Counted from the first letter of the stretch, positions 48,919 to 58,609 are shown. The stretch: 64,000 bases of DNA from Paenalkalicoccus suaedae (GCF_006965545.2 NZ_CP041372.2:2852001-2916000), one strand, 5' to 3'. The notes: generated by a model not told the origin, from the letters alone. Program-made: numbers and translations.

Positions 48919-51447
48919 TTATTCCTGTGTACCGTGGCAATTTTTATATTTTTTACCTGATCCACACGGACATGGATCATTGCGGCCTACTGTCTCACCT
49001 TTTACAACCGGCTGGCGCTTTTGCTCAGGCTGACGCTGTGCATCCTGCGCACTTCGGTGGATTGCTTTACCTTCTGCAACCTGTTGGCGCTGTAAGTTAG
49101 ACTGTACTTGCGCCTTCATCATATAGCGGGAAACTTCTTCTTCGATCGTGGCAATCATCGACTCAAACATTTCGAAGCCTTCGAACTTGTACTCACGAAG
49201 TGGATCATTTTGTGCATATGCACGTAAGTGAATACCTTGGCGTAGTTGCTCCATTTGGTCAATGTGGCTCATCCAGCGCTGGTCCACTGTACGTAATAGG
49301 ATCACGCGCTCAAACTCACGCATTTGCTCAGACGAGATAAGTGCTTCACGAGCATCATAGTCTTCTTTCATCTTATCGATGATAAGCTCCTGCATTTCCT
49401 CAGGCTCTTGTCCATTTACATCTGATAACTCAATCTTCGACTCTGCTAATACCGTATTGTTAACGGCATCCACTAAGCCTTGTAAATTCCAGTCCTCAGG
49501 CACCTCGTCCGCTGGCGTATACGCCGCAATAAGACGCTCTACTGTAGACTCGAGCATACGCTCTACGACTGGACGCAGATTCTCTGAGTCAAGTACTTCG
49601 TTACGCTGCTCGTAAATAACGTCACGTTGCTCACGCATAACATCGTCATACTGCAAGAGTTGCTTACGCGCATCAAAGTTATTACCTTCGACTCGCTTCT
49701 GAGATTGCTCTACAGCCTTCGTGATAATCTTACTCTCGATTGGCTGATCCTCTTCCATCCCTAATCGCTCCATCATTTTACTCATATTTTCTGAGCCAAA
49801 ACGACGCATTAATGTGTCTTCTAGCGAGAGGAAAAATAGGGAAGTACCTGGGTCACCTTGACGACCAGAACGTCCACGGAGCTGATTGTCGATACGACGT
49901 GATTCGTGGCGCTCGGTACCGAGTACAAATAGTCCACCAAGCTCTTTGACACCTTCGCCAAGCTTGATATCCGTACCACGACCGGCCATGTTTGTCGCAA
50001 TCGTAACAGCTTTTTTCTGTCCCGCATTTTGAATGATCTCTGCCTCACGCGCGTGGTTCTTCGCGTTTAAGACGTTGTGTGGCACACGACGCTTTTTAAG
50101 GAGAGCTGCGATAAGCTCCGACGTATCTACGTTTACCGTACCAACAAGTACAGGCTGCTCACTCTTATACAGCTCTTCGATTTTATCAACAATCGCTTCG
50201 TACTTACCCTTCATGGACTTATACACTAAGTCAGGGCGATCCTCACGCATAATCGGCGCGTTTGTCGGCACAGAATATACGTTCATGTTGTAAATGTTAC
50301 GGAATTCCTCTTCCTCTGTCTTCGCTGTACCAGTCATCCCGGCAAGCTTTGCATACATACGGAAGTAGTTCTGGAACGTAATCGACGCAAGCGTCATACT
50401 TTCCTTTTTAATCTCCAGACCTTCTTTCGCTTCAATAGCCTGGTGAAGACCATCGCTGTAACGACGTCCCTTCATTAAACGACCGGTAAACTGGTCAATG
50501 ATCGCAACATCGCCTTCATCTACGACATAGTCTTCATCGCGGATCATGACTTTATGCGCCTTTAACGCCTGATTAATATGGTGATTTAATTGCACATGCT
50601 CCGAGTCGAAAAGGTTGTCGATGTTAAAGATGCGCTCTGCTTTGCTCACGCCATCTTCAGTAATGTTAACCGTCTTCGTCTTTTCGTCATACGTAAAATC
50701 GACGTCCTCTTTAAGCAGTTTAACGAAGTTATTCGCCGTTGAATAAAGCTCAGATTGACGCTGTGATGCTCCAGAAATGATAAGCGGTGTACGCGCCTCA
50801 TCAATTAAAATGGAGTCAACTTCATCGACGATTGCATAATGCAGGTCACGCTGCGCCATTTGGCTCTTATACGTCACCATGTTGTCACGCAAGTAGTCAA
50901 AGCCGAATTCGTTATTCGTTCCGTACGTAATGTCAGCATGATACGCTTCACGCTTTTGATCCTTCGACATACCAGCGACGTTTAAGCCAACTGTCATACC
51001 GAGGAAGTTATATAGCTTGCCCATTTCTTCCGAGTCACGACGAGCAAGATATTCGTTCACTGTAACGACGTGAACGCCTTTCCCAGTTAACGCGTTTAAA
51101 TAAACAGGTAGGGTTGCAACAAGTGTTTTACCTTCCCCTGTCTTCATTTCCGAAATATCGCCGCGGTGTAAGACAATACCACCGATGATCTGTACGCGGA
51201 AATGTGTCATTCCAAGCACACGTGTTGATGCTTCACGTACGACGGCAAATGCCTCTGGCAATAAGTCATCAAGAGATTCTCCGTCCTGATAACGCTGTTT
51301 AAACTCATCCGTTTTCGCTTTTAACTGATCGTCACTTAGCTGCTTCATGTCATCCGCTAACGCTTCGATCTCGTCCACTAATTTATCCATTTTCTTCAGA
51401 TGGCGTGCATCTGAATCTCCAATGACCTTTTTTAACATTCCTAACAT
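48919..51447 (-). CDS. secA: Protein translocase subunit SecA
   Basis: The 842-residue ATPase has Walker [10 protein letters not shown], Walker [11 protein letters not shown], motor motifs [13 protein letters not shown] and [10 protein letters not shown] and a C-terminal zinc-binding SEC-C motif [14 protein letters not shown]. It drives preproteins through SecYEG. In B. subtilis hpf, secA and prfB are neighbours; here hpf is about 6.5 kb away. The prfB start follows about 100 bases after the secA stop. Confidence 0.99.
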   Translation of the reverse strand: MLGMLKKVIGDSDARHLKKMDKLVDEIEALADDMKQLSDDQLKAKTDEFKQRYQDGESLDDLLPEAFAVVREASTRVLGMTHFRVQIIGGIVLHRGDISEMKTGEGKTLVATLPVYLNALTGKGVHVVTVNEYLARRDSEEMGKLYNFLGMTVGLNVAGMSKDQKREAYHADITYGTNNEFGFDYLRDNMVTYKSQMAQRDLHYAIVDEVDSILIDEARTPLIISGASQRQSELYSTANNFVKLLKEDVDFTYDEKTKTVNITEDGVSKAERIFNIDNLFDSEHVQLNHHINQALKAHKVMIRDEDYVVDEGDVAIIDQFTGRLMKGRRYSDGLHQAIEAKEGLEIKKESMTLASITFQNYFRMYAKLAGMTGTAKTEEEEFRNIYNMNVYSVPTNAPIMREDRPDLVYKSMKGKYEAIVDKIEELYKSEQPVLVGTVNVDTSELIAALLKKRRVPHNVLNAKNHAREAEIIQNAGQKKAVTIATNMAGRGTDIKLGEGVKELGGLFVLGTERHESRRIDNQLRGRSGRQGDPGTSLFFLSLEDTLMRRFGSENMSKMMERLGMEEDQPIESKIITKAVEQSQKRVEGNNFDARKQLLQYDDVMREQRDVIYEQRNEVLDSENLRPVVERMLESTVERLIAAYTPADEVPEDWNLQGLVDAVNNTVLAESKIELSDVNGQEPEEMQELIIDKMKEDYDAREALISSEQMREFERVILLRTVDQRWMSHIDQMEQLRQGIHLRAYAQNDPLREYKFEGFEMFESMIATIEEEVSRYMMKAQVQSNLQRQQVAEGKAIHRSAQDAQRQPEQKRQPVVKGETVGRNDPCPCGSGKKYKNCHGTQE

Positions 51448-51599
51448 TGGACATTGCTCCCTTATTTCTTAATTTCAGTCCGTTCACACGAAATGATGTC
51501 TTCCTGTAAGACGCTACCTTCCATTTTATCAGTTTGACCAATTGCTTACAAGATAGACCGTTGGAGTTTGAGGATGTGCCATATTCTAAGTTCCGTTTA

Positions 51600-51730
51600 G
51601 TTTCTAGTTCAAAATCAAATACAAGTTCAAGTTCTAGTTCAAAATCAAAGGCAGCTCTTCGAGCTTTATTGATGAAGAGCTACTTTTTTGTTTCGTTCAT
51701 GAGAAAACTTTGTTAACGGATCTGAGATTA
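51600..51730 (-). repeat. Degenerate tail and TTCAAG-type words beside B4
   Basis: AAGTTCAAGTTCTAGTTCAAAATC-type hexamer words (51600-51645, broken here to show the motif AGTTCAA) lead to AGCTCTTCGAGCTTTATTGATGAAGAGCT. They sit on the outer side of B4 as expected for tail units. Confidence 0.55.
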
Positions 51731-51908
51731 GGAGGTGGCGGCGTCAGCTCTGCGAACGTCCTGCGACATTCGAGGGCTCGGCGCTTGAGCCTCCTCGTCG
51801 GCAGAGGTCGACTGTCGTCTCCCTCTAGGCGCCTTCCTGCGGGGTCTCAAGCACCTCGACTTCCCACGAATTGTCTTCGGACGTTCTCCGAGTCTGCCGC
51901 CTTTGTGC
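51731..51908 (-). repeat. A/B structured element, copy B4
   Basis: GACATTCGAGGGC pairs with TCCCACGAATTGTC, GCTTGAG with CTCAAGC, and the apical AGAGG/CCTCT arm has GAC-gaca-GTC on the minus strand. Sequence is intermediate between A copies and B1-B3. The rest of 51448-51600 and 51909-52078 holds nothing recognised except the secA upstream region. Confidence 0.82.
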
Positions 51909-52078
51909 TTCTTTATAGCTGAGAAAGAACAACTTGAAAACATAAGACTTATTGAAATTGGCTTTAAATAAATTAAACTTGATGCTTATAGAGATGACAA
52001 ACCTTGATTCAATTCATTTAGATTTCTTAAAGATAAAAAGATAATCTTATTGGTCAACTTTTAATTACTCGTTATACG

Positions 52079-52411
52079 TTAAATATTTTTATCATGATTT
52101 TCTAATTCTTTAACCATTCTTCGATACCATTTATGATTTAACTTTTTGAGAATAAGTAATAAGCTTAAATACGAAATCATCAAGCAAGTCACTAATCCAA
52201 CTACTTGCTTGAAAAAGGTAATATGTAAGTCAATATAGCGATCACTTGCTTCTAGTATCAAAAAGAGTATAAAAAATGAAAAAGCATAGGCAAACCAACT
52301 AACCTCCTTGTTTATATTTTTTTCTCTCAATAGCCTCACTGCATTTTCTCCAACTCGATGCGTTATACAAAATGATATAATAATTAGCGCTACTGAAATT
52401 AATATTTTCAT
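52079..52411 (-). CDS. Small membrane protein, function unknown
   Basis: The 110-residue product has three hydrophobic segments (ILISVALIIISFCI, WFAYAFSFFILFLILEA and VVGLVTCLMISYLSLLLIL) and a basic C-terminus. I recognise no family. The ATG at 52411 has AAAGG ten bases upstream. The gene is AT-rich compared with its neighbours and lies, with the next gene, between a B and an A repeat. Confidence 0.6.
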   Translation of the reverse strand: MKILISVALIIISFCITHRVGENAVRLLREKNINKEVSWFAYAFSFFILFLILEASDRYIDLHITFFKQVVGLVTCLMISYLSLLLILKKLNHKWYRRMVKELENHDKNI

Positions 52412-52573
52412 TTCTGTTAATCCTTTCATTTCAGTTATACAGTCTAGTGGATAACTGATTGCTAATGCTTTTTTCGATTATTTCCGTTGTTCTATTAAAG
52501 GCCCAGTAAGTTGTGGATAGCAACTTTATAACACTCTCCAAATTGATTCTATCACTACAAAAAGCCAAGGTTA

Positions 52574-52759
52574 TCACCCTGACTTTTTATGCTTAACTAT
52601 TACCTTTTCTATGAAATATGTGGCTACAAAAAACAGACCACCCAAGATTAAGCTATACACGACACTAACTAATAACCTGTCACCAAGGCTCCCCAAAATC
52701 CCAACTGTAAGACCTGCATAAGCTGCTACCATAGGATTACTCAATAATTGACTCTTCAT
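52574..52759 (-). CDS. Small two-helix membrane protein, function unknown
   Basis: The 61-residue product has two hydrophobic segments (VAAYAGLTVGILGSLG and LLVSVVYSLILGGLFFVATYF is the second, of 21 residues at about positions 29-49) and a Lys-rich end. GGAGG lies six bases before the ATG at 52759, which makes it a good small gene. No family recognised. AT-rich region. Nothing else was seen between 52760 and 53009 except hexamer-type words (ACCTTAACT) leading to A5. Confidence 0.6.
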   Translation of the reverse strand: MKSQLLSNPMVAAYAGLTVGILGSLGDRLLVSVVYSLILGGLFFVATYFIEKVIVKHKKSG

Positions 52760-53009
52760 TGCGCCCCTCCTATACCCAAATAACGCCATAATACCTCTAT
52801 TATTTTCTAAATTCTGATAATCTAAGTGTAACATATGTTGCTCTTTTTGGAATTAAATTACCTTTTATTATAATGACACTTACTGTCGGTTTAGTTCAAA
52901 TAAGTGGAGCTCTCTTCTTAACTTACGTTTTAAGCAATTAAACTAAATTTGTTGGTTTTGGTTTTGACCTTAACTAAGTATTTGTTCTTGATCTACCCTA
53001 TCCATCAAG

Positions 53010-53185
53010 AAGCTCAATAGGAGGCAGACTCGGAGGGCATTCGGAGATAATTAGTAGGAATAGGCTTTGACTGAGATCACGCAGGAGGCGATTAGGGCAA
53101 GGCGATAGCCGCGCCCTGCCGACGAGTAAGCTCAGGCAAAGACCCTACTAATATCGTAGAGTGCCCGCAGAGCTGACTCCTCCTC
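53010..53185 (+). repeat. A/B structured element, copy A5
   Basis: AAGCTCAATAGGAGG to GCTGACTCCTC. GATAATTAGTAGG pairs with CCTACTAATATC (both arms differ from A2 by matching changes), CTTTG with CAAAG, and the apical AGGGC-aa-GGC-gata-GCC-gc-GCCCT arm is again compensated. GGGCA/TGCCC replaces the lower stem of A1-A3. Confidence 0.85.
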
Positions 53186-53330
53186 TGCTTTTATAAAACT
53201 CCAGAGACTGAACGTAACTAGTTAGCCCTTAAGCAATTAAAGCTCGAAGAGCTGCACTATACTAGTTGGCACTTCATCAACTTAAAGCTCAAAGAGCTGC
53301 ACTACACAAGTTAGCACTTGATTAGCCTTA
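53186..53330 (+). repeat. Tail units beside A5
   Basis: Three units with AACTAGTTAGCCCTTAAGCAAT, AGCTCGAAGAGCTGCACTA, ACTAGTTGGCACTTCATCAA and AGCTCAAAGAGCTGCACTA, close to the start of glcT. Confidence 0.7.
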
Positions 53331-53349
53331 GGTACTAAAAACCTACATA

Positions 53350-54255
53350 TTGTCACAGACCCCGCTTCGGGTTAAACTAGTCGCAGGACTTCTGAAGGGA
53401 GGGAGGATCATCGTTACCGTAAAAAAGGTACTTAATAATAACGTGGTCATCGCCGCTCACAAAGAGTACGAGGAAGTCGTACTGATTGGCAAAGGCATTG
53501 GCTTTGGTAAAAAAGCAGGTGAACCTATTGCTAAAGAGAGCGCCGAAAAGTTTTTTGTCCTGCGGAACGCAGAGGAGCAGGAGCAGTATAAAACGTTACT
53601 GGAGTTCGTGGATGAGGACTTTATCTCGTTTATGAACGATTCGCTTGAACGGATTGAGGAGCAGTTTCAGTCCTCCTTAAATGAGCATATTCACGTTGGA
53701 CTGACAGACCACCTTCATTTCGCAATGAAACGAATTCAGCAAGGTCATGGCATTAAAAATCCTTTTCTCAAAGAAACGGAATTGGCGTATCCTAAAGAAT
53801 ATCGGGCGGCAACGGAGCTTGCGGAGCGAATTCATAAGCAGTTTGATGTGCGGATTCCGGAGGGAGAGATCGGGTTTATCACGCTACATATTCATAGCGC
53901 GCTAACGAATCGGGACTTGTCGGAGATCAACCGTCACACGCAGCTTGTGAGTGAGCTTGTCGGTCTGATCGAAACGAATTTGGAGATGGAGATTGAGCGG
54001 GATGATATGAATTATTTGCGACTCGTGCGGCATTTGCACCATGCGATTGAGCGAGTGGCAACAGAGACGTATGCCGAAAGTCAGGATACATTATTAAATG
54101 TGTTGCAAAAAGAATATCCCCTGTGCTACACTTTGTCATGGAAGCTCATGAAAGTGATGCAAAAGCGCTTACAAAAGCGCGTCCCTGATGCAGAAGCCGT
54201 TTATTTAACGCTTCACATTCAGCGAATTTATACAACTAAACAGCGGATGAACTAA
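53350..54255 (+). CDS. glcT: GlcT-type transcription antiterminator (BglG/SacY family)
   Basis: The protein begins with the RNA-binding CAT domain (TVKKVLNNNVVIAA, VLIGKGIGFGKKAG) and has two PRD domains with the paired His of each (HLHFAMKR and HIHSAL; HLHHAIERV and HIQRIY). GlcT binds the RAT hairpin before ptsG and prevents termination when glucose is being taken up. The frame is open from TTG 53350, but that codon has no ribosome site; a strong GGGAGGGAGG (53397-53406) lies just before an ATC-ATC-GTT stretch, so the true start may be at about 53407-53413 with a non-standard codon. B. subtilis GlcT starts a few residues before TVKKVLNNN. Confidence 0.93.
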   Translation: MSQTPLRVKLVAGLLKGGRIIVTVKKVLNNNVVIAAHKEYEEVVLIGKGIGFGKKAGEPIAKESAEKFFVLRNAEEQEQYKTLLEFVDEDFISFMNDSLERIEEQFQSSLNEHIHVGLTDHLHFAMKRIQQGHGIKNPFLKETELAYPKEYRAATELAERIHKQFDVRIPEGEIGFITLHIHSALTNRDLSEINRHTQLVSELVGLIETNLEMEIERDDMNYLRLVRHLHHAIERVATETYAESQDTLLNVLQKEYPLCYTLSWKLMKVMQKRLQKRVPDAEAVYLTLHIQRIYTTKQRMN

Positions 54256-54262
54256 CTTTTCC

Positions 54263-54287
54263 GTGTTACTGGTTATGCAGGCATGAG
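54263..54287 (+). promoter_or_regulatory. RAT antiterminator target before ptsG
   Basis: GTGTTACTGGTTATGCAGG followed by CATGAG closely resembles the known ribonucleic antiterminator of Bacillus ptsG. It ends with GGCATGAG, the left arm of the terminator at 54280-54383, so RAT folding and terminator folding exclude each other. Confidence 0.85.
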
Positions 54288-54383
54288 AGAAAAGGGCGGT
54301 CAACCTTCAGTAAACGATCTTTGAGATACGTGTATCCTCAGAACGTTTTTGAAGCGACCTTCTTTTTCCCTCATGCCTTTTTT
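54280..54383 (+). terminator. GlcT-controlled terminator in the ptsG leader
   Basis: GGCATGAG at 54280 pairs with CTCATGCC at 54370, with GAAAAGG-type and GGTC/GACC pairs further in, and TTTTTT follows. The loop is long (about 60 bases). It lies 55 bases before the ptsG ATG. Confidence 0.8.
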
Positions 54384-54438
54384 GTTGTCTGCATGCTTTC
54401 ATACGCTTTACACCCATACTTTTTTAGGAGGTTTTACC

Positions 54439-56463
54439 ATGAATAATGCATTTGGTACGTTGCAAAAAGTCGGTCGCTCCTTAATGCTTCCGGTAGCACT
54501 ACTACCTGCTGCGGGTATTTTACTCGCGTTTGGTGATGCGATGCAAAATCCAGATATGATCGCACGCCTTGGCTTTCTAGACTCTGCCTTCTTTGCAACA
54601 CTTGCTCAGCTTATGCAAGAAGCTGGGGATATCGTGTTTGCGAACTTACCACTACTCTTTGCCGTTGGTGTAGCCATTGGTTTAGCTGGTGGTGACGGGG
54701 TTGCCGGTCTTGCCGCAATCATTGGTTACTTAATTATGAACGTGGTCATGAGCGTACTCGCGCAAGTAGACGCAAGTATGTTGGACGGCAGTCCAGAATA
54801 TGCAAGTGTGCTCGGGATACCGACCTTGCAAACCGGGGTATTTGGCGGTATTATAGCCGGTCTTCTCGGGGCGTTTATGTACAATAAGTTTTATAAGATT
54901 GAACTACCCTCTTACCTAGGATTCTTCGCTGGTAAGCGATTCGTTCCAATCGTAACAGCAGGTTCTGCGTTATTCTTAGGGGTATTAATGTTTTGGCTTT
55001 GGCCGTACGCACAGAACGGGTTAAATACGTTCTCTATCTTTATGACGGAATCAAACCGTACGCTATCGACATTCGTATTCGGTGTCATTGAGCGTTCGTT
55101 GATCCCATTCGGTTTACACCATATTTTCTATTCACCATTCTGGTTCGAATTTGGCTCGTACACGAGTGCCGCTGGCGATGTCGTGCGCGGGGATCAGCAA
55201 ATCTTCTTCCAGCAAATTCGTGACGGTGCAGAGCTTACTGCCGGCGCGTACATGACGGGTAAATTCCCATTCATGATGTTTGGTCTACCAGCCGCAGCTC
55301 TAGCGATCTACCACTGCGCTCGTCCAGAAAATAAAAAGCTAGTCGCTGGTATCATGGGTTCTGCAGCACTAACGTCCTTCTTAACAGGGATTACAGAACC
55401 AATCGAATTCAGCTTCCTATTTGTAGCACCAGTACTATTTGCGATTCACGCACTATTTGCAGGTCTATCCTTTATGACGATGCACTTACTAGGCGTTCAG
55501 ATTGGGCAAACATTCTCAGGTGGAGCAATTGACTTCTTCCTATACGGAATCCTGCCAGGTCGTACGGACTGGTGGCTGGTGATTCCAGTCGGTCTTGTGT
55601 TTGCGGTTATCTACTACTTCGGTTTCCGCTTTGCGATCAAAAAGTTCAATCTCATGACGCCAGGTCGTGAAGCTGCGGATGCAGATAGCGACAAAGGCTC
55701 ATCAAGCAAGGCAACTGGTGGCAACAACGAGCTACCTTATGAGGTGCTTAAAGCGTTTGGAGGAAAAGAAAATTTATCTTACCTAGATGCATGTATTACG
55801 CGTCTACGTATCTCAGTAAATGATCCAGCTAAGGTTGATAAGGATCGTTTGAAGAAGCTTGGTGCATCTGGTGTCATGCAAATCAATAACAACATGCAAG
55901 CAATCTTTGGTCCGCGTTCTGAAACAATTAAAGGACAGATTCAGGACATTATTGACGGGAAAACTCCAATGCCTGAAGAAGAGATCGAAGAATCAACTGG
56001 TCCAGTCGAAAGCAGTGTCACTCTTTCTATGCCAATCACAGGAGAATTGAAGCCACTGTCTGACGTACCAGATGATATGTTTGCACAAAAGATGATGGGT
56101 GATGGCTTTGCAATCGAACCGTCGGAGGGTATCGTGGTTTCGCCAATCGATGGAAAGATCGTGCAGGTCTTCCACACGAAGCACGCGATCGGCCTCGAGG
56201 CCGCGGACGGCACGGAGATTCTGATCCACGTCGGGATCGACACGGTGAAGATGAACGGTGAAGGCTTCACGGCGTTCGTTGAGCAAGGCGATAACGTACA
56301 AATCGGCGACAAGCTACTCGAGTTTGATCTCGACAAGATTCGCGCCGAGGCGAAGGCATCGATCACGCCAATTATCTTCACGAATCTATCCGACGGTCAA
56401 TCCGTCGACCTCGATCCAGGGCAAGTGAAAACTGGCGATACGGGGAATGTGAGAATTAAATAG
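54439..56463 (+). CDS. ptsG: Glucose-specific PTS permease, EIICBA
   Basis: The 674-residue protein has an EIIC membrane domain (1 to about 410, with [14 protein letters not shown] and [10 protein letters not shown]), an EIIB domain with Cys452 in [13 protein letters not shown] and an EIIA domain with His597 in [15 protein letters not shown]. It imports glucose and phosphorylates it from HPr. I chose ATG 54439 with AGGAGG just upstream; the longer reading frame runs into the leader terminator. Regulated by glcT upstream. Confidence 0.97.
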   Translation: MNNAFGTLQKVGRSLMLPVALLPAAGILLAFGDAMQNPDMIARLGFLDSAFFATLAQLMQEAGDIVFANLPLLFAVGVAIGLAGGDGVAGLAAIIGYLIMNVVMSVLAQVDASMLDGSPEYASVLGIPTLQTGVFGGIIAGLLGAFMYNKFYKIELPSYLGFFAGKRFVPIVTAGSALFLGVLMFWLWPYAQNGLNTFSIFMTESNRTLSTFVFGVIERSLIPFGLHHIFYSPFWFEFGSYTSAAGDVVRGDQQIFFQQIRDGAELTAGAYMTGKFPFMMFGLPAAALAIYHCARPENKKLVAGIMGSAALTSFLTGITEPIEFSFLFVAPVLFAIHALFAGLSFMTMHLLGVQIGQTFSGGAIDFFLYGILPGRTDWWLVIPVGLVFAVIYYFGFRFAIKKFNLMTPGREAADADSDKGSSSKATGGNNELPYEVLKAFGGKENLSYLDACITRLRISVNDPAKVDKDRLKKLGASGVMQINNNMQAIFGPRSETIKGQIQDIIDGKTPMPEEEIEESTGPVESSVTLSMPITGELKPLSDVPDDMFAQKMMGDGFAIEPSEGIVVSPIDGKIVQVFHTKHAIGLEAADGTEILIHVGIDTVKMNGEGFTAFVEQGDNVQIGDKLLEFDLDKIRAEAKASITPIIFTNLSDGQSVDLDPGQVKTGDTGNVRIK

Positions 56464-56481
56464 GGTTTATTAATTGAAGTG

Positions 56482-56519
56482 AACCCCCCGGCTGCATCAT
56501 GCGGCTGGGGGTTTTTTTG
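56482..56519 (+). terminator. Terminator of ptsG
   Basis: CCCCCCGGCTGC and GCGGCTGGGGG pair (with minor mismatches), followed by T7, about 20 bases after the stop. Confidence 0.9.
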
Positions 56520-56535
56520 TGGGTTGTGGATGGAT

Positions 56536-57060
56536 TTAGGAGTTTTTATCGTCACCTTTAAGGTCTACTTCGATATCGTTTATTTCGATTTCGTAGTCTT
56601 CGCCATGATCACCGATGCTGAACTTGGCTAAAACATTAATCTTATTTTTGCCCGTGAGATCACTCAATGATGATTCTTCTGTGATCATTTCCATCGGTTG
56701 TAAATTAGTAGCAACCCTTTTAAGCAAAAATACATAGTTTGTATTATTGTCCCTAACATCTACTCTAGGTAATGCAGAAACGATCTCAACATCGTTGTCC
56801 CCCAAATACTTAACTGATTTATAAACTTTTGATCTTTCCGTATCAATTTTAACAATCAGTTCAAATTGTTCGTCTTCACTGAGTTTACTGACCGTGATGA
56901 TCGGTTCAGATTCTTCTTCAACGTCTGTTTCATTCGTAATTGTTTCGTTCATCTGGTTATTATCGACTCGGTTTGCTCCTTCTTCCGCATCACTACTGTC
57001 CGAGCACCCTGCTACAATGACAAGTAGTAATGTACCGACTATGATTAAAAGTCTATTCAA
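56536..57060 (-). CDS. Small lipoprotein of unknown function
   Basis: The 174-residue product has a signal peptide and lipobox VAGC (Cys19), an acidic linker (residues 20-50, with Asp/Glu/Asn) and a beta-rich domain. I recognise no family. The start is TTG at 57060 with AAGGATGG upstream. Located between ptsG and hpf within the region that separates hpf from secA. Confidence 0.75.
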   Translation of the reverse strand: MNRLLIIVGTLLLVIVAGCSDSSDAEEGANRVDNNQMNETITNETDVEEESEPIITVSKLSEDEQFELIVKIDTERSKVYKSVKYLGDNDVEIVSALPRVDVRDNNTNYVFLLKRVATNLQPMEMITEESSLSDLTGKNKINVLAKFSIGDHGEDYEIEINDIEVDLKGDDKNS

Positions 57061-57365
57061 TTGCTCACCATCCTTTTTAGAAAATCACTTGGTAATAAAG
57101 ATCGTTACTGGATTCATATTATACGTTCTGTTAAACGTTTATGTATTAGTCGTTGAAGCAGTAGATTTCGTTTCATTTTATTAACTGTTTTAGTTAGCAT
57201 TTTCCACTCTGCCTTAAAGTGCTTAGGTGAATAAGAGCCATGTTGTAAAACCTTTAATAGTCTTTTTTCAACTGATCGAATGATAGTTTTAAAGTGACAT
57301 TACTACATTCTATTGCTCTCATAGTTGGTATTCATGTAAAATACTCCGCTGGAGGTGAAGCACAA
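57061..57365. other. Intergenic region upstream of small membrane gene
   Basis: No gene or repeat of the A/B, C or phased-array kind was seen. The stretch is AT-rich and holds the promoter regions of two divergent genes, but no clear -35/-10 pair was found. Confidence 0.5.
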
Positions 57366-57554
57366 ATGATTTTATTTTATATTTTTATATTCGCTTTGCC
57401 AGGATTCCTTTTACTTGGAGGGTTCGGGCTATTGTTAGGTGTATTCGCGGGAATTATTGTGGGGCAAGTGGAGAAGCTTCGTAAGGAAGTCGCATCGTTA
57501 AAGCAGGATAATGAAAAGATGAGACGTATTTTAGCGAATAGAAAAAATGAGTGA
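57366..57554 (+). CDS. Small membrane protein with coiled-coil tail
   Basis: The 62-residue protein has a strongly hydrophobic N-terminal segment (FYIFIFALPGFLLLGG to GIIVGQ) followed by a Lys/Glu heptad-like stretch (VEKLRKEVASLKQDNEKMRR). GGAGGTG lies nine bases before the ATG. No family recognised. Similar one-helix plus coiled-coil proteins occur in many Bacillus genomes, but the role is unknown. Confidence 0.65.
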   Translation: MILFYIFIFALPGFLLLGGFGLLLGVFAGIIVGQVEKLRKEVASLKQDNEKMRRILANRKNE

Positions 57555-57719
57555 AGCATATAAATTATTAATTCAAGTAATAAAAAGAAGTTCATTTATC
57601 GAAGATTGTAAATTCACCGTGTTACTAATATTCTGCGCCTTACAATGATCTGTGTTTCATCATAAATAGCCTTAACGTTGCCATCATCCCTAGCATTTGG
57701 ACATAGCTACACCGAGTTT

Positions 57720-57845
57720 TGTGATAACCCCACCCCATTCTGTCATAACCTCTCGCCATTTTGTCATAACCGCTCCCCACATTGTCATAACCTCACGCCA
57801 CATTGTCATAACAGCTCCCCACTCTGTCATAACCACCCGCTCCCA
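57720..57845. repeat. Phased array 8: six TGTCATAACC words at exactly 21 bp
   Basis: TGTGATAACC or TGTCATAACC begins at 57720, 57741, 57762, 57783, 57804 and 57825. The 11 spacer bases are C-rich and loosely similar (CTCCCCAC). It lies between the convergent ends of the 57366 gene and hpf. Open frames on both strands across it are by-products of the period 21. Confidence 0.88.
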
Positions 57846-57859
57846 CTCTCCCTTAACCC

Positions 57860-57894
57860 AAAAACTCCCCGCCCTCACTAGGAGTACGGGGAGT
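57860..57894 (-). terminator. Terminator of hpf
   Basis: On the minus strand ACTCCCCG and CGGGGAGT form the stem, with TTTTTG after, 25 bases past the hpf stop. Confidence 0.9.
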
Positions 57895-57918
57895 ATAAAT
57901 CATATTCAATGTATAGTC

Positions 57919-58473
57919 TTACTCTGGCTCGATGAGACCGTAGCGGCCGTCTCGGCGTCGGTAGACAACATTCGTGTCACCGTTAATGGAATTGGAGAAT
58001 ACGAAAAAGCTATGGCCGAGCATGTCCATTTGGAGAATCGCTTCTTCTGTATCCATTGGTTTTAAATCAAACCGCTTTGTGCGCACAACTTCCAGATCAT
58101 CTTCCTCTAGTGGAATCTCTTCCTCAGCTAGTGGCTCTAGTTCGTTTTTGAACATATACTTTAAGCTGTCATCGGTACGGAATTTTCGGTTGACCTTTGT
58201 TTTGTGCTTGCGGATTTGACGCTCAAGCTTTTCAATCACAAGGTCTACTGCTGCATACATATCTGGATTCTTTTCTTCCGCACGAAGCAGGAGCTTAGGC
58301 ATTGGAATTGTGATTTCTACCTTTTGATCTGTATTCACGACACTCATTTTCACGTGAACGTCTGACGAAGGCGTAGTGTCAAAGTATCTTTCTAACTTAC
58401 CTACCTTTTTCTCTACGTAATCCTTCAGTGCTGGAGTAATCTCTAGGTTTTCGCCGCGAATGTTGAAATTCAT
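57919..58473 (-). CDS. hpf: Ribosome hibernation promoting factor, long form
   Basis: The 184-residue protein has an N-terminal S30AE domain (MNFNIRGENLEITPALKDYVEKK, shown here only by its start MNFNIRGENLEI) and a C-terminal dimerisation domain ending DTNVVYRRRDGRYGLIEPE. Long HPF joins 70S ribosomes into 100S dimers in stationary phase. I chose ATG 58473 with AAGGAG ten bases upstream; the in-frame TTG two codons earlier lies closer than usual to that site. A sigma-B-like promoter is at 58515-58539. In B. subtilis hpf (yvyD) adjoins secA; here about 6.5 kb intervene. Confidence 0.95.
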   Translation of the reverse strand: MNFNIRGENLEITPALKDYVEKKVGKLERYFDTTPSSDVHVKMSVVNTDQKVEITIPMPKLLLRAEEKNPDMYAAVDLVIEKLERQIRKHKTKVNRKFRTDDSLKYMFKNELEPLAEEEIPLEEDDLEVVRTKRFDLKPMDTEEAILQMDMLGHSFFVFSNSINGDTNVVYRRRDGRYGLIEPE

Positions 58474-58514
58474 GTGCAAACAACTCCTTTCGGTTATACG
58501 AACATATTCTACTT

Positions 58515-58539
58515 GTACCCTTCACAATCCTGCTAAAAC
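58515..58539 (-). promoter_or_regulatory. Sigma-B-type promoter of hpf
   Basis: On the minus strand GTTTTA, 13 bases, GGGTAC closely matches the sigma-B consensus GTTTAA-N12-14-GGGTAT, 42 bases before the hpf start. B. subtilis yvyD is known to be sigma-B and sigma-H dependent. Confidence 0.7.
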
Positions 58540-58609
58540 ATAAATATTCTTTACGCTTTTTTTACAAAAACTGCAGAACCTTTTACAGGTAGCCGAGCTA
58601 TCAGGGTAG

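Noticed and set aside
54349-54438. Longer N-terminus for ptsG
   Set aside because: It runs through the leader terminator, and a perfect AGGAGG lies before the ATG at 54439.
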